Shown: one piece after another, positions 1 to 7,785 of the stretch | How the letters are laid out: every line of letters begins with the position of its first letter | Position numbering within the stretch: position 1 is the first letter of the stretch | Assembly (NCBI RefSeq): GCF_001427665.1 | Contig: NZ_LMHC01000024.1 | Location: 284,970-348,969, forward strand | From: Caulobacter sp. Root655 | GTDB taxonomy: Bacteria > Pseudomonadota > Alphaproteobacteria > Caulobacterales > Caulobacteraceae | DNA: 64,000 nucleotides | Direction of reading: 5' to 3' | Translations under genes and position numbers: made by a program | The notes under the pieces: model-generated | The model's database searches: none | Seen by the model: the letters and a program-made list of their open reading frames with translations, nothing else | What the model was told of the DNA's origin: nothing

Positions 1-2
1 TG

Positions 3-701
3 CCGGCTTCGCTGGCCCCCTACCAGTCCGACAGCCTGTGGAATTACGAGCTGGGAACCAAGACCGCCTGGTTCGGGCGTCGCCTGACCCTCAATGTCGA
101 CCTATTCCGGATCGACTGGAAGAACATGCAGGTGACCGGCACGACGAGCACGCAGTCGAACGGCAGCACCTTCTCGTTCATCTCCAACGCGGGCGACGCG
201 CGCTCGCAGGGCGTCGAATTCGACGCCAACTACCAGCCGATGGCGGGACTTCAACTGCAATTATCCGGCTCCTACATCGACGCCAAGCTGATGTCGAACC
301 AGATGAGCAGCGTGCTGAACGCCCCGGGCCTCAAGGGCGACAAGATCCCTTATGTGCCGGAAGCGACCTTGCAGGGCTCGATCCAGTACGGATGGGCGGC
401 CAGTGACGACCTGCAAGCCAGCGTCCGCGCCGACGTCACCTACAACTCCACGTCCTGGACCCAATTTCGGCGCACCAACGCGACCCTCCAGAAGCTTCCC
501 GGCTTCGCGACGGTCGGCGCCCGAGCCGGTCTCGAGAGCCGCGGCGGCGGCTGGAGCGCGTCGGTGTTCGTGTCCAACCTCTTCGACGAGCTTGGCCTGA
601 GCGAGAAGGGTAACAGCGTCATCTACGGCAGCGCCACGGCGGTTCGCGCCGTCAGCATCACCCCGCGAACGATCGGCTTCGACCTGAGCAAGCGCTTCTA
701 G
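3..701 (+). CDS. TonB-dependent receptor, C-terminal part (5' end outside window)
   Basis: The reading frame is open from the left edge and ends at a stop at 701, giving about 232 residues. The protein has alternating short beta-strand segments with aromatic ends (around SLWNYELGTKTAWF and LNVDLFRIDWKNMQ) and finishes in DLSKRF, a terminal phenylalanine being typical of outer-membrane beta-barrels. This is the distal barrel of a TonB-dependent siderophore- or nutrient-type receptor; the plug domain and TonB box lie upstream of the window. The substrate cannot be read from this part. An exported amidohydrolase follows 62 bases downstream on the same strand, so the two may be co-expressed and receptor and hydrolase may handle the same peptide-like nutrient. 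That last point is inference. Confidence 0.88.
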   Translation, partial: PASLAPYQSDSLWNYELGTKTAWFGRRLTLNVDLFRIDWKNMQVTGTTSTQSNGSTFSFISNAGDARSQGVEFDANYQPMAGLQLQLSGSYIDAKLMSNQMSSVLNAPGLKGDKIPYVPEATLQGSIQYGWAASDDLQASVRADVTYNSTSWTQFRRTNATLQKLPGFATVGARAGLESRGGGWSASVFVSNLFDELGLSEKGNSVIYGSATAVRAVSITPRTIGFDLSKRF

Positions 702-763
702 GCGGACAAGGCGCGGCGCGGTTCGTCCGCGCCGCCAGGCATGCGAATCCAAGGACGAAATCC

Positions 764-2083
764 ATGAGAACGACGTTCAAGCTTCTGCGCCTTGGCGCCC
801 TCGCCGCGGCCCTCGCCCTGCCTCTGGCCGGACCGGCCCTGGCGCTCGACAAGGTCATCCACGCCGGAAAGCTGTTCGACGGCGCCTCCGGCCGCATTCA
901 GTCGAACATGTCGATCCTCGTGCACGACGACAGGATCACCAAGGTGGTCGACGGTTTCGTCAGCCCCGCGGGCGCCGAGGTCATCGACCTTTCCGGCCAG
1001 ACCGTGCTGCCGGGCTTCATCGACGTCCACGTGCACATCGCCGTCAGCGGCCTGGACGCCAAGATGCGCAACTCGCCCGAGGACCAGACCCTGACCGCGG
1101 CGGACAACGCCCGCAAGACGCTGATGGCCGGCTTCACGAGCGCGCGCGATTGTGGGGGCGACATCGAGGTCACCGCCGCGCTCAAGCGCGCCATCAACAA
1201 GGGCCTGGTTCCCGGCCCCAGGCTTTGGGTCGCCGGCCAGCCTCTTGGCCCCACCGGTGGTCACGGCGACCCGTCCAACGATGTCGACGCCAGCTGGGAT
1301 CGGCACGACGAATGGATGTTGGGCGTCGTCGACAGCCCCGAGGCCGCCGTGCGGGCGGTGCGCAAGCTGCGCCAGCGCGGCGCCGACCTCATCAAGATCA
1401 TGCCCAGCGGCGGCGTCGCCAGCGTCGGCGACGATCCCAACCTGCAACTGATGACCGACGCCGAGATCTCGGCCGTCGTGCAAACCGCCCATAGCCTGAA
1501 CATGAAGGTCGCCGCCCACGCCCATGGACGCGCGGCGATCGACGCGGCCGTCCGCCTGGGCGTGGATTCGATCGAACACGGCACCTATGCCGGCCCCGAG
1601 AGCTATGCGGCCATGAAGCAAAAGGGCGTCTACCTGGTCGGCACGCTCACCGTGGCGCAGGACATCTATCGCATCGCCACGACCACTCCGGACAAGCTGC
1701 CGCCGGGCGTGGCGCAAAAGGCCATCGCGGTGACGCCGACCATGATGGGCAACGTCGCCAACGCCTACAAGGCCGGCGTCAAGCTGGCCCTGGGCACCGA
1801 CACGTTTGGCCTGCGCCCGCATGGGCAGAACGGCGCGGAGTTCGAATACCTCGTCCAGGCCGGCGTCTCGCCCGCCGACGCGATCCTGGCCGGCACGCGC
1901 AACGGCGCCGACCTGATCGGCTCCAGCGACATCGGCGTCATCGCGCCCGGCCGCTACGCCGACCTCGTGGCGGTCGCCGGCGACCCGCTCTCCGACATCA
2001 AGCTGCTGGAGAACGTGCAGTTCGTGATGAAGGGCGGCGCCGTCTACAAGAGCAATGGGCACGCCGTCGATGGCCGCCCCTAG
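764..2083 (+). CDS. Exported amidohydrolase (Xaa-Pro/Xaa-Arg dipeptidase type)
   Basis: This 439-residue protein starts with a Sec signal peptide (about residues 1-28, cleavage after ALA). It carries the binuclear-metal signature of the amidohydrolase superfamily: His89 and His91 in DVHVH, Lys211 in LIKIMPSGG (the carboxylated lysine), His252/His254 in AAHAHG, His272 in IEHG and Asp346 in LGTDT. The subgroup resembles imidazolonepropionase-like enzymes, including Caulobacter members known to cleave N-acyl or dipeptide substrates with C-terminal Arg, Lys or Pro. It should act in the periplasm. It follows a TonB-dependent receptor, and its end overlaps the start of the next gene by 29 bases, suggesting one transcription unit. 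Superfamily and metal ligands are clear; the substrate is not. Confidence 0.9.
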   Translation: MRTTFKLLRLGALAAALALPLAGPALALDKVIHAGKLFDGASGRIQSNMSILVHDDRITKVVDGFVSPAGAEVIDLSGQTVLPGFIDVHVHIAVSGLDAKMRNSPEDQTLTAADNARKTLMAGFTSARDCGGDIEVTAALKRAINKGLVPGPRLWVAGQPLGPTGGHGDPSNDVDASWDRHDEWMLGVVDSPEAAVRAVRKLRQRGADLIKIMPSGGVASVGDDPNLQLMTDAEISAVVQTAHSLNMKVAAHAHGRAAIDAAVRLGVDSIEHGTYAGPESYAAMKQKGVYLVGTLTVAQDIYRIATTTPDKLPPGVAQKAIAVTPTMMGNVANAYKAGVKLALGTDTFGLRPHGQNGAEFEYLVQAGVSPADAILAGTRNGADLIGSSDIGVIAPGRYADLVAVAGDPLSDIKLLENVQFVMKGGAVYKSNGHAVDGRP

Positions 2084-2801
2084 CGCCCAGGCATCTCGCC
2101 CATCTTCCGCACCGGGCAAGCACACCCTGCTGGAAGACGCGCACGCCCTGGTCCTGGCGTCGCTGTTCATCGCCGTCGGCATCGCGTTCCTCAAGGCTGC
2201 GGGCCTGTTCACCGGCGGCTTGGCGGGCGCGGCGCTCATTCTCTCCTACGGCGTGAAGGCGCCCGTGAGCGTGATCTTCTTCGCGCTCAACGCGCCCTTC
2301 CACCTCCTGGCCTGGCGGTTTTTCGGGCGCGGCTTCGCGTTCAAGACGATCATCACCAACCTGCTGCTTGTCGCCATGGGCCTGCTGATCCCGAACTGGC
2401 TGGGCCTGGCGGCGGTTTCTCCGCTGTTCGCGGCCCTTTTCGGCGGGGCCTTGATCGGTTTCGGCATCATGGCGCTTGCCCGCCACGGCGCCAGCGTCGG
2501 GGGCACCGGCGTGCTGGCGATCTACATGCAAGAGCGCCATGGCGTCAGCGCCGGCCTCGTCCAACTCGTTTTCGACGCGATCATCGTCGGAGCGGGGTTC
2601 TTCGTCATGCCGCCGCGCGAGGTTCTCTTGTCGATTGTCAGCGCCGCCGCGCTTAGCGGCGTTCTGATGATCAACCACAAGCCGGGGCGCTATGTGGCGG
2701 GCTCATCGCCGAAGCCGGGGCGAGCAACCCCACGCCAAATCGGAATTTCGCACGCCGGCGGACCAGGCGAGCTGGACAAGAAGACACGAACGCCGCGGTG
2801 A
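2055..2801 (+). CDS. YitT-family integral membrane protein
   Basis: The 248-residue protein has a short polar N-terminus, about five hydrophobic segments between residues 30 and 210 (for example LASLFIAVGIAFLKAAGLF, and GALIGFGIMALA followed by GASVGGTGVLAIYMQ), and a hydrophilic basic tail. The GGTGVLA segment near the middle is characteristic of YitT/DUF161 membrane proteins, whose function is not settled. The start at 2055 overlaps the upstream amidohydrolase; a second ATG at 2070 (MAAPSAQ) is also possible and would shorten the overlap. The last 40 residues look unlike the rest and may be non-conserved. It closes a short plus-strand cluster before a gene-poor scar. Confidence 0.75.
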   Translation: MGTPSMAAPSAQASRPSSAPGKHTLLEDAHALVLASLFIAVGIAFLKAAGLFTGGLAGAALILSYGVKAPVSVIFFALNAPFHLLAWRFFGRGFAFKTIITNLLLVAMGLLIPNWLGLAAVSPLFAALFGGALIGFGIMALARHGASVGGTGVLAIYMQERHGVSAGLVQLVFDAIIVGAGFFVMPPREVLLSIVSAAALSGVLMINHKPGRYVAGSSPKPGRATPRQIGISHAGGPGELDKKTRTPR

Positions 2802-2867
2802 TCTGGGCCGGCTGCGGTAAGGGGCGGCTAGCGCCACTAGGGGCCGTGGGCCGCATCGCTTAACATG

Positions 2868-2897
2868 TTGGGACATTTTCATTGATCATTTGGGACA
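2868..2897. promoter_or_regulatory. Direct repeat TTGGGACA x2, possible AraC-type half-sites
   Basis: The octamer TTGGGACA occurs at 2868-2875 and again at 2890-2897, exactly 22 bases apart. Two direct half-sites spaced by two helical turns are typical of AraC-family operators, and the next recognisable coding sequence is an AraC-type DNA-binding domain fragment. Assignment is an inference from spacing and context. Confidence 0.35.
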
Positions 2898-3229
2898 ATT
2901 CGCCAGGTAGGTTTCCATGGCCACCTCCACTCGCCTCCACCCTGATAGCCCCCAAGCCGGACGTCGCGGGGCAGATCGAAGCTCTGATCCGTGAAATTCT
3001 GCCAAATCACCGATGCTCTATCGAGCACGTGCGCCAGCGCCTCGCTTTGGATCGTCGAACACTATCAAGACGGTTGAAAGCACAAGGAAATACATACTCG
3101 TACATTCTGAATCGCGTGCGCCGGGACATGCTCCATGACTACATGAGGCGCGATGATATTTCTCTAACGTATATTACGAGACTCCTGGGCTTCTCTAGCC
3201 TACCAGCGTTATCACGCTGGCGAAGCTAG
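2882..3229 (+). pseudogene. Remnant of an AraC-family transcriptional regulator
   Basis: About 115 codons encode most of an AraC-type double helix-turn-helix domain: CSIEHVRQRLALDRRTLSRRL (first helix-turn-helix) and ISLTYITRLLGFSSLPALSRW (second, with the LLGF signature). The large N-terminal effector-binding domain that this regulator type normally carries is missing. The frame breaks after SRWRS, where family members continue into a WTG-containing tail. Base composition is lower in GC than the neighbours. The apparent TTG start lies inside a direct repeat and is probably not a real start. I read it as a decayed 3' fragment rather than a functional short regulator. Confidence 0.65.
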
Positions 3230-3501
3230 TATGATGACAGGCCCTAGCTTCGGAAACTGGAGCGCACGGGCGAAGCCCTCTGGGCCCGCGGCGACGTCTA
3301 CGTATCCGCTTTCACAATGCCAGAGGGCCCAATGCGCCGGGGCGACGGCAAGGCTTCAAAGTCCAAAGGCCCCGCCAAGCTGTCCTAATTGGATAAATGA
3401 CGCGTGCGTCTCCGGCGGGCGACACGCCTAAAGATTGCATTGCAGCTCTATCCCATGCGGGATTCGAACGCATAGAGCCGCCGATTCTACGATTCTTGCG
3501 C
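3230..3501. other. Gene-poor scar with an unassigned coding-like tail
   Basis: No intact gene is supported here. On the plus strand from 3248 to the stop at 3386-3388 there is an open stretch of 46 codons (beginning LRKLERTGEALWARGD, ending KGPAKLS) whose composition looks coding, but it has no start and I do not recognise it. At 3445-3478 there is an imperfect hairpin (GCTCTAT, CCC bulge, ATGCG, loop GGATTCGAA, CGCATAGAGC). The region lies on the 3' side of the tRNA-Arg gene, a common landing site of integrases, and together with the AraC remnant it looks like debris of a past insertion. Confidence 0.4.
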
Positions 3502-3533
3502 AAAAAAAGACCCGCCATTCAACTTTGGCGGGC
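3502..3533 (-). terminator. Rho-independent terminator of tRNA-Arg
   Basis: On the minus strand a hairpin with stem CCCGCC/GGCGGG and an AT-rich loop is followed by TCTTTTTTT. It lies 55 bases downstream of the tRNA-Arg 3' end in the same orientation. Confidence 0.8.
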
Positions 3534-3587
3534 TCTGGCGTGGGCTAGCGCAGTCTGGCGTAGGGCACTCGTACGATCGGCGAAGGA

Positions 3588-3664
3588 TGGCGCGCCCTGC
3601 TGGATTCGAACCAGCGACCGCTCGCTTAGAAGGCGAGTGCTCTATCCAACTGAGCTAAGGGCGC
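3588..3664 (-). tRNA. tRNA-Arg (anticodon TCT)
   Basis: The 77-base cloverleaf on the minus strand has acceptor GCGCCCT pairing with AGGGCGC, D-arm GCTC...GAGC, anticodon stem CTCGC/GCGAG with loop CTTCTAA (anticodon TCT, reading AGA), T-arm GCTGG-TTCGAAT-CCAGC, and an encoded CCA end. A terminator follows at 3502-3533. Confidence 0.96.
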
Positions 3665-3692
3665 GAACCTGGGAAACCTTGGGGCCGAACGG

Positions 3693-3998
3693 CTAGTGCG
3701 TCCAGGGTTGGCGGCGGCCGGCGGCGAAGTTGTCGGCATAGGTCTTGATGATGCGCTTGGGCGTCTTGGGCTCGAACAGCTGGAACGAGATTTCATGGCG
3801 CTGGGCGTAGGCGATCGCCTCGTCGCGGGTCTCGAAGCTCAGGCGGACCTGGCCGTTCATGTCGCTCGACTGGGTCCAGCCCATCAGCGGGTCGGAACGT
3901 CTGGCCGAGGCCGGCTCGAATTCCAGCACCCAGTCGGTGGTCTTGGCCTTGCCGGACTGCATGGCGGTCTTGGCGGGGCGGTAGATGCGCGCGAGCAT
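3693..3998 (-). CDS. NDUFS4-like complex I accessory subunit
   Basis: The 101-residue protein begins MLARIYRPAKTAMQSG and contains the conserved pattern of the ETC complex I subunit family: W-x-LEFEP, DPLMGWTQSSDMNGQVRLSF, EAIAYAQRH, and a basic C-terminus KTPKRIIKTYADNFA. In alphaproteobacteria and mitochondria this is the NDUFS4 (18 kDa) accessory subunit that stabilises the NADH-dehydrogenase module of respiratory complex I. The start at 3998 is chosen because GGAGAGG sits just upstream and family members begin here; the frame extends further 5' only by running through the tRNA-Pro gene. It sits alone between two tRNA genes, away from the nuo operon. Confidence 0.88.
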   Translation of the reverse strand: MLARIYRPAKTAMQSGKAKTTDWVLEFEPASARRSDPLMGWTQSSDMNGQVRLSFETRDEAIAYAQRHEISFQLFEPKTPKRIIKTYADNFAAGRRQPWTH

Positions 3999-4041
3999 GA
4001 GCCTCTCCAGGTCGTTCCTTGCCCCCAGAAGGGGCCTGCGG

Positions 4042-4118
<77 letters not shown>

Positions 4119-4193
4119 GAACACCGGCAGGCGCGTGCTCTACAGGGCTTCGCCGCGCGGGGCAACGCGCCACGTCCAGCTTTCCGGTAGAAC

Positions 4194-4721
4194 TCAGCCT
4201 TTCGGGAAGATTTTGTTGAGCACCCGGTCGCCAGGCAGGATGCCCAGTTGCGCCGCCCGCCCCCCGGCGATCTCCAGCACGCCGCCGATGACGCCGCCGG
4301 AGGGGATCGGGGTCTCGTCATGCGGCACGGCGTTGCGGGCGATCGACAGCACCCGGCCATTCGGCGCGATGTAGATGATGTCCAGCGGGATCAGGGTGTT
4401 CTTCATCCAGAACGCAGCCCGCTGGGGCTTGCTGTAGGGGAACAGCATGCCGCGGTCGGGGGCCAGGGACTTGCGGAACATCAGGCCGCGCTGCTGCTCG
4501 GCCGGGGTAATGGCGAGTTCGACGGTGAACCTGGCCGACCCCCGGCTGGTCAGGATCTCGACGGTGTCGAGCCGGGCCGCCGGCTTGGCGGTCCCAAGGG
4601 AGGAGGATGGGGCGGCCGGCCTTGGCTTGGCCTGATAGGCGTAGGTCGGAGTCGCGACCAGGGCCGCGCCGAGCGCCACCAGGACCAGGATCCGTCGTCC
4701 GATCTTCGTCATCAAAGCCAC
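4194..4721 (-). CDS. DUF192 family exported protein
   Basis: The 175-residue protein has an N-terminal signal sequence (about residues 1-29, ending TYAYQA) followed by a linker and a DUF192 domain from about residue 52. Typical family motifs are present: QQRGLMFRKSLAPDRGMLFPY, AAFWMKNTLIPLDIIYI, and GGVLEIAGGRAAQLGILPGDRV. DUF192 proteins are small beta-barrel-like proteins of unknown role, in some bacteria linked to the cell envelope. It lies 101 bases downstream of the double-domain cold-shock gene in the same orientation, so the two may be transcribed together. Confidence 0.88.
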   Translation of the reverse strand: MALMTKIGRRILVLVALGAALVATPTYAYQAKPRPAAPSSSLGTAKPAARLDTVEILTSRGSARFTVELAITPAEQQRGLMFRKSLAPDRGMLFPYSKPQRAAFWMKNTLIPLDIIYIAPNGRVLSIARNAVPHDETPIPSGGVIGGVLEIAGGRAAQLGILPGDRVLNKIFPKG

Positions 4722-4822
4722 GCCAACCTCGCCACCGCTGTTCCTCGACCGCCCACGGGCCGAAACCGCCGCGCGTCGCGCGACGGTTCAATCCATACGA
4801 CGCGCCTGGCCGGTGGCGAAAG

Positions 4823-5428
4823 TCAGTCCTCGCCGGCCGTGATCTCGGCGACCACCAAGCCCTTGGGGCCCTCGGCGAAGCGCACCATCACGTCGTCGCC
4901 CGGCTGCAGGTCTTCCAGACCGCCGCGCCGCAGGGTCTCGATGTGGACGAAGATGTCGCCCGACTGGCCGTCGCGGACGACGAAGCCGTAACCCTTGGTG
5001 CGGTTGAACCACTTGACCTTGGCCCGTTCGGCCGGGCCGACGGGCTCCAGGGCCTGGCGGCCGCTGTCGATGCCGGAGCGAAGACCATGGTCGCGGCGCA
5101 GGCCCATCCCGCCGTCGCCGAACGCCCGCTTGGGACGCTCCATCGGCGCGCTGGCCGCGCTTTCGTCCAGGTCGACAACCTCGGACACTTGCCAGCCCTT
5201 GGGCCGCTTGACCACGTCGCAGACGATGACCGCGCCCTCCAGCGCCGTCTCCCGCCCGCAGTTGCGCAGCGAGGTGACATGCAACAGCACGTCCTTCAAG
5301 CCGGTCTGACCGGGATCGTCGGGTACGATGAAACCGTAGCCCTTCCCCGTATCAAACCACTTCACACGACCGCTGATGCGCACAAATTCCTCGTGCGATC
5401 CCGATTCTTCGAAATCGAAACCAGACAT
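4823..5428 (-). CDS. Cold-shock protein with two cold-shock domains (CspC/CspD type)
   Basis: The 201-residue protein contains two S1-like cold-shock domains joined by a linker of about 55 residues rich in charged and Gly residues. Domain 1 (about 16-87) has RNP1 KGYGFIVPD and RNP2-like VLLHVTSL; domain 2 (about 135-201) has KGYGFVVRD and DIFVHIETL. These bind single-stranded RNA or DNA and probably act as RNA chaperones. In Caulobacter, two-domain cold-shock proteins are known to be induced in stationary phase rather than by cold, and one is activated by the RegA-like response regulator SpdR. A perfect match to a RegA/RegR-type operator lies about 120 bases upstream (5548-5562), which fits that regulation. 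Which paralogue this is cannot be decided here. Confidence 0.93.
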   Translation of the reverse strand: MSGFDFEESGSHEEFVRISGRVKWFDTGKGYGFIVPDDPGQTGLKDVLLHVTSLRNCGRETALEGAVIVCDVVKRPKGWQVSEVVDLDESAASAPMERPKRAFGDGGMGLRRDHGLRSGIDSGRQALEPVGPAERAKVKWFNRTKGYGFVVRDGQSGDIFVHIETLRRGGLEDLQPGDDVMVRFAEGPKGLVVAEITAGED

Positions 5429-5547
5429 TCCGCCCCTCTGGCTCGCCCAAACAGCCCTAGCGGGCGAGCACTACAGAATAACACTGTTCTCGCGGAAGGA
5501 GAGCCGTCAATAACCAATCGTCGGGGAACGGCCGTCAATCAACGCCC

Positions 5548-5562
5548 GCGACATTTCGTCGC
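5548..5562. promoter_or_regulatory. RegA/RegR/SpdR-type operator upstream of the cold-shock gene
   Basis: The sequence GCGACATTTCGTCGC is an inverted repeat (GCGAC, five bases, GTCGC) and fits the published RegA/RegR-family box pattern GNGRCRTTNNGNCGC at every defined position. It lies about 120 bases before the cold-shock gene start. An identical site occurs at 29763-29777. Confidence 0.6.
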
Positions 5563-5601
5563 AGCGTCTAGATCGACATCAACCTGAAATGTCCGTGGCG
5601 G

Positions 5602-5676
5602 TGGTAGTCCCTAGGGGAGTCGAACCCCTCTCTCCAGAATGAAAATCTGGCGTCCTAACCGATAGACGAAGGGACC
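5602..5676 (-). tRNA. tRNA-Glu (anticodon TTC), copy 1
   Basis: The 75-base minus-strand cloverleaf has anticodon stem CCAGA/TCTGG with loop TTTTCAT (anticodon TTC), T-arm AGGGG-TTCGACT-CCCCT and an encoded ACCA end. The acceptor stem has one terminal G-T pair. Confidence 0.95.
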
Positions 5677-5730
5677 ACGGCGCCTGCATTAGGCGGGTAT
5701 TCGCATGTAAAGTCTAAGTAGGCTTCGCGG

Positions 5731-5805
5731 TGGTAGTCCCTAGGGGAGTCGAACCCCTCTCTCCAGAATGAAAATCTGGCGTCCTAACCGATAGACGAAG
5801 GGACC
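5731..5805 (-). tRNA. tRNA-Glu (anticodon TTC), copy 2
   Basis: This copy is identical in sequence to the tRNA-Glu 54 bases away and has the same orientation, so the pair is a tandem duplication, probably on one transcript. Confidence 0.95.
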
Positions 5806-5874
5806 ACGTGGCCGCGAAGAGCAGGCGATATACAAAGCTTCCCCCCGGGGCGCAAGCGACCCGGCGCAGTTTTT

Positions 5875-7692
5875 TCAAGTCGTGCGCATACGGGGGTCGG
5901 CGGCGTCCTCGATCTCCAGCTGAACCCCTTCGCGGCCCATGTAATCGTCCGGTTTCAGACGGCCCACGGCGTGCAGCGCGCCGCCGCCGGCCAGGAGGCG
6001 CTGGCCCAGGGCGGTCTCGGCCGAGCGCCAGGAGATCGCCTTGATTCGGTCGCCCGACGGCCCGACCAGATCAACTCGCACATGGCCGCCCTTCATCGCC
6101 ATCATCCGCTCGGGGCGCACGCCAGCCAGGGCGAACATCGGCTCGGGGTTGCCCGGACCGAACGGAGCCAGTTGCTGGAACTCGGCCCACAGGGCGCGGT
6201 TGGCGGCGCGCGGCTGGACCAGGGCGTCGATATCGACCCCCTCGACGCCGACGGCCTCCATCTCGCCGGCCAGGCGCTCTTCGAGGAAGGCGCGGAACTC
6301 GGGAATGGAATCGGGACGGATGCTAAGGCCCGCCGCCATGGCGTGGCCGCCGCCGGCCATCAGCAGGCCGGCCTCGAAAGCCGCCTGGATGGCCGCGCCG
6401 AGGTTGACGCCCGGCTGCGAGCGGCCCGAACCTTTGCCGACATTGGCGGCGCGATCGATGCCGATCACAACCACCGGCTTGCGATAGCGCTCGCGCAGGC
6501 GGCCGGCGACGATGCCGATCACCCCGGGGTGCCAACCCTCCCCCGCCACGACGATGACCGGGGCGTCGGGGTTGAAGTTGCTGCCGCGCTCGAGGATGGC
6601 CGCGGCCTCCTCGACCACCCCGGCCTCGACGGCCTTGCGTTCGGTGTTGAGGAGGTCGAGCTCCTCGGCCAGGGCCTGGGCCTCCAACGGATCATCCGTG
6701 GACAGCAGGCGCGCGCCGAGGTCGGAGCGTCCGATCCGGCCGCCGGCGTTGATCCGCGGTCCCAGGATGAAGCCGGCGTGGAACACCGAAGCGGGGCCCG
6801 AGCCCTTGCCCACCTCGAACAGGGCCTTGAGGCCCGGATTGCCCCAACTGGACATGGTGCGCAGCCCCAAGGTCGTCAGGGCGCGGTTGAAGCCGACCAG
6901 CTGGGTGACGTCGCAGACCTCGCCCATGGCCACCAGATCGAGCCACTGGCGCAGGTCGGGTTCGGGGCGGTCCTCGCGGAACAGGCCACGCCGGCGGGCC
7001 TCGCGGTTGAGGGCGACCAACAGCACGAAGGTCACGCCAGCGGCGGCCAGCACCCCCTGCCCGCTCTGGCAGCCCGGGCGGTTGGGATTGACCACGGCGG
7101 CGGCGGCCGGCGGGTCCTCGCGCATCAGGTGGTGGTCGATCACCACCACCTCCAGCCCGATGGTCGCGGCGCTGGCGATGGCGTCATAGGCCGCCGCCCC
7201 ACAGTCCAGGGTGACGACCAGCTCGGCCCCGGTATCGCGGATGGTCTTGAAGGCCGCCGGGCTGGGGCCATAGCCCTCGGTCAGGCGGTCGGGAATGTAG
7301 ATCGGCAGCTCGACGCCCATATGCCGGAACCACCGCACCAACTGAGCGGCGCTGGTGGCCCCGTCGACGTCATAGTCGGCGAACACCATGGTCGAGCGAC
7401 CGCTTTCCAGCGCGTCGATCAGGATCCGCGCCGCCTCGTCCATGTCGGTGAAGCTCGACGGGTCGGGGAACAGCGCCTTAAGGGTTGGCCGCAGATAATT
7501 CTCGGCCCCATCGACGCCTACGCCGCGGGAGGCCAGGGCCCGAGCCAAGGGCTCGGACAGGCCATGCAACTGCTGGTGGCTGCGCGCGGCGGCCGCGTCG
7601 CCTGGCCGCTCGCGCCAGGCCCGGCCGCTCAGCGAGTGCGAGACGTCGAGGAAGTGGCCGGTGTCGAGAGAGGCGTGTCCGTCGGCGGTCAT
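5875..7692 (-). CDS. recJ: Single-stranded-DNA-specific exonuclease RecJ
   Basis: The 605-residue protein has the DHH phosphoesterase core of RecJ: DYDVDG at residues 106-111 (motif I), DCG at 163-165 and DHH at 186-188. A DHHA1 domain follows, with GRSQPGVNLGAAIQAA and GGGHAMAAGLS motifs, then the C-terminal OB-like region with PFGPGNPEP. RecJ degrades single-stranded DNA 5' to 3' with Mn2+ or Mg2+ and serves RecFOR recombination, mismatch repair and base-excision repair. Length matches the family. The unusual gene on its 5' side (7786-8472) has the same orientation. Confidence 0.96.
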   Translation of the reverse strand: MTADGHASLDTGHFLDVSHSLSGRAWRERPGDAAAARSHQQLHGLSEPLARALASRGVGVDGAENYLRPTLKALFPDPSSFTDMDEAARILIDALESGRSTMVFADYDVDGATSAAQLVRWFRHMGVELPIYIPDRLTEGYGPSPAAFKTIRDTGAELVVTLDCGAAAYDAIASAATIGLEVVVIDHHLMREDPPAAAAVVNPNRPGCQSGQGVLAAAGVTFVLLVALNREARRRGLFREDRPEPDLRQWLDLVAMGEVCDVTQLVGFNRALTTLGLRTMSSWGNPGLKALFEVGKGSGPASVFHAGFILGPRINAGGRIGRSDLGARLLSTDDPLEAQALAEELDLLNTERKAVEAGVVEEAAAILERGSNFNPDAPVIVVAGEGWHPGVIGIVAGRLRERYRKPVVVIGIDRAANVGKGSGRSQPGVNLGAAIQAAFEAGLLMAGGGHAMAAGLSIRPDSIPEFRAFLEERLAGEMEAVGVEGVDIDALVQPRAANRALWAEFQQLAPFGPGNPEPMFALAGVRPERMMAMKGGHVRVDLVGPSGDRIKAISWRSAETALGQRLLAGGGALHAVGRLKPDDYMGREGVQLEIEDAADPRMRTT

Positions 7693-7785
7693 AGGTTAGC
7701 GCCTCATCCATTCAGCGTGGCTGACGGCACGAATGACTAGTGGCAAGAAAATCGCTGGACGCATCGTAGAGACCTACGCTTCAGC

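Noticed and set aside
698-2239. Long minus-strand open frame (513 codons) opposite the amidohydrolase
   Set aside because: It is an antisense shadow typical of GC-rich DNA: Gly/Asp/Val/Arg-rich, no recognisable motif, and the opposite strand has a clear enzyme.
3397-3696. 99-codon plus-strand frame through the terminator and tRNA-Arg
   Set aside because: It reads through the tRNA-Arg gene and its terminator and matches no family, so it is not a gene.
5602-5805. The two identical tRNA-Glu genes as a possible CRISPR-like or mobile repeat
   Set aside because: Each copy folds as a full tRNA and there are only two; a simple tandem tRNA duplication explains it.
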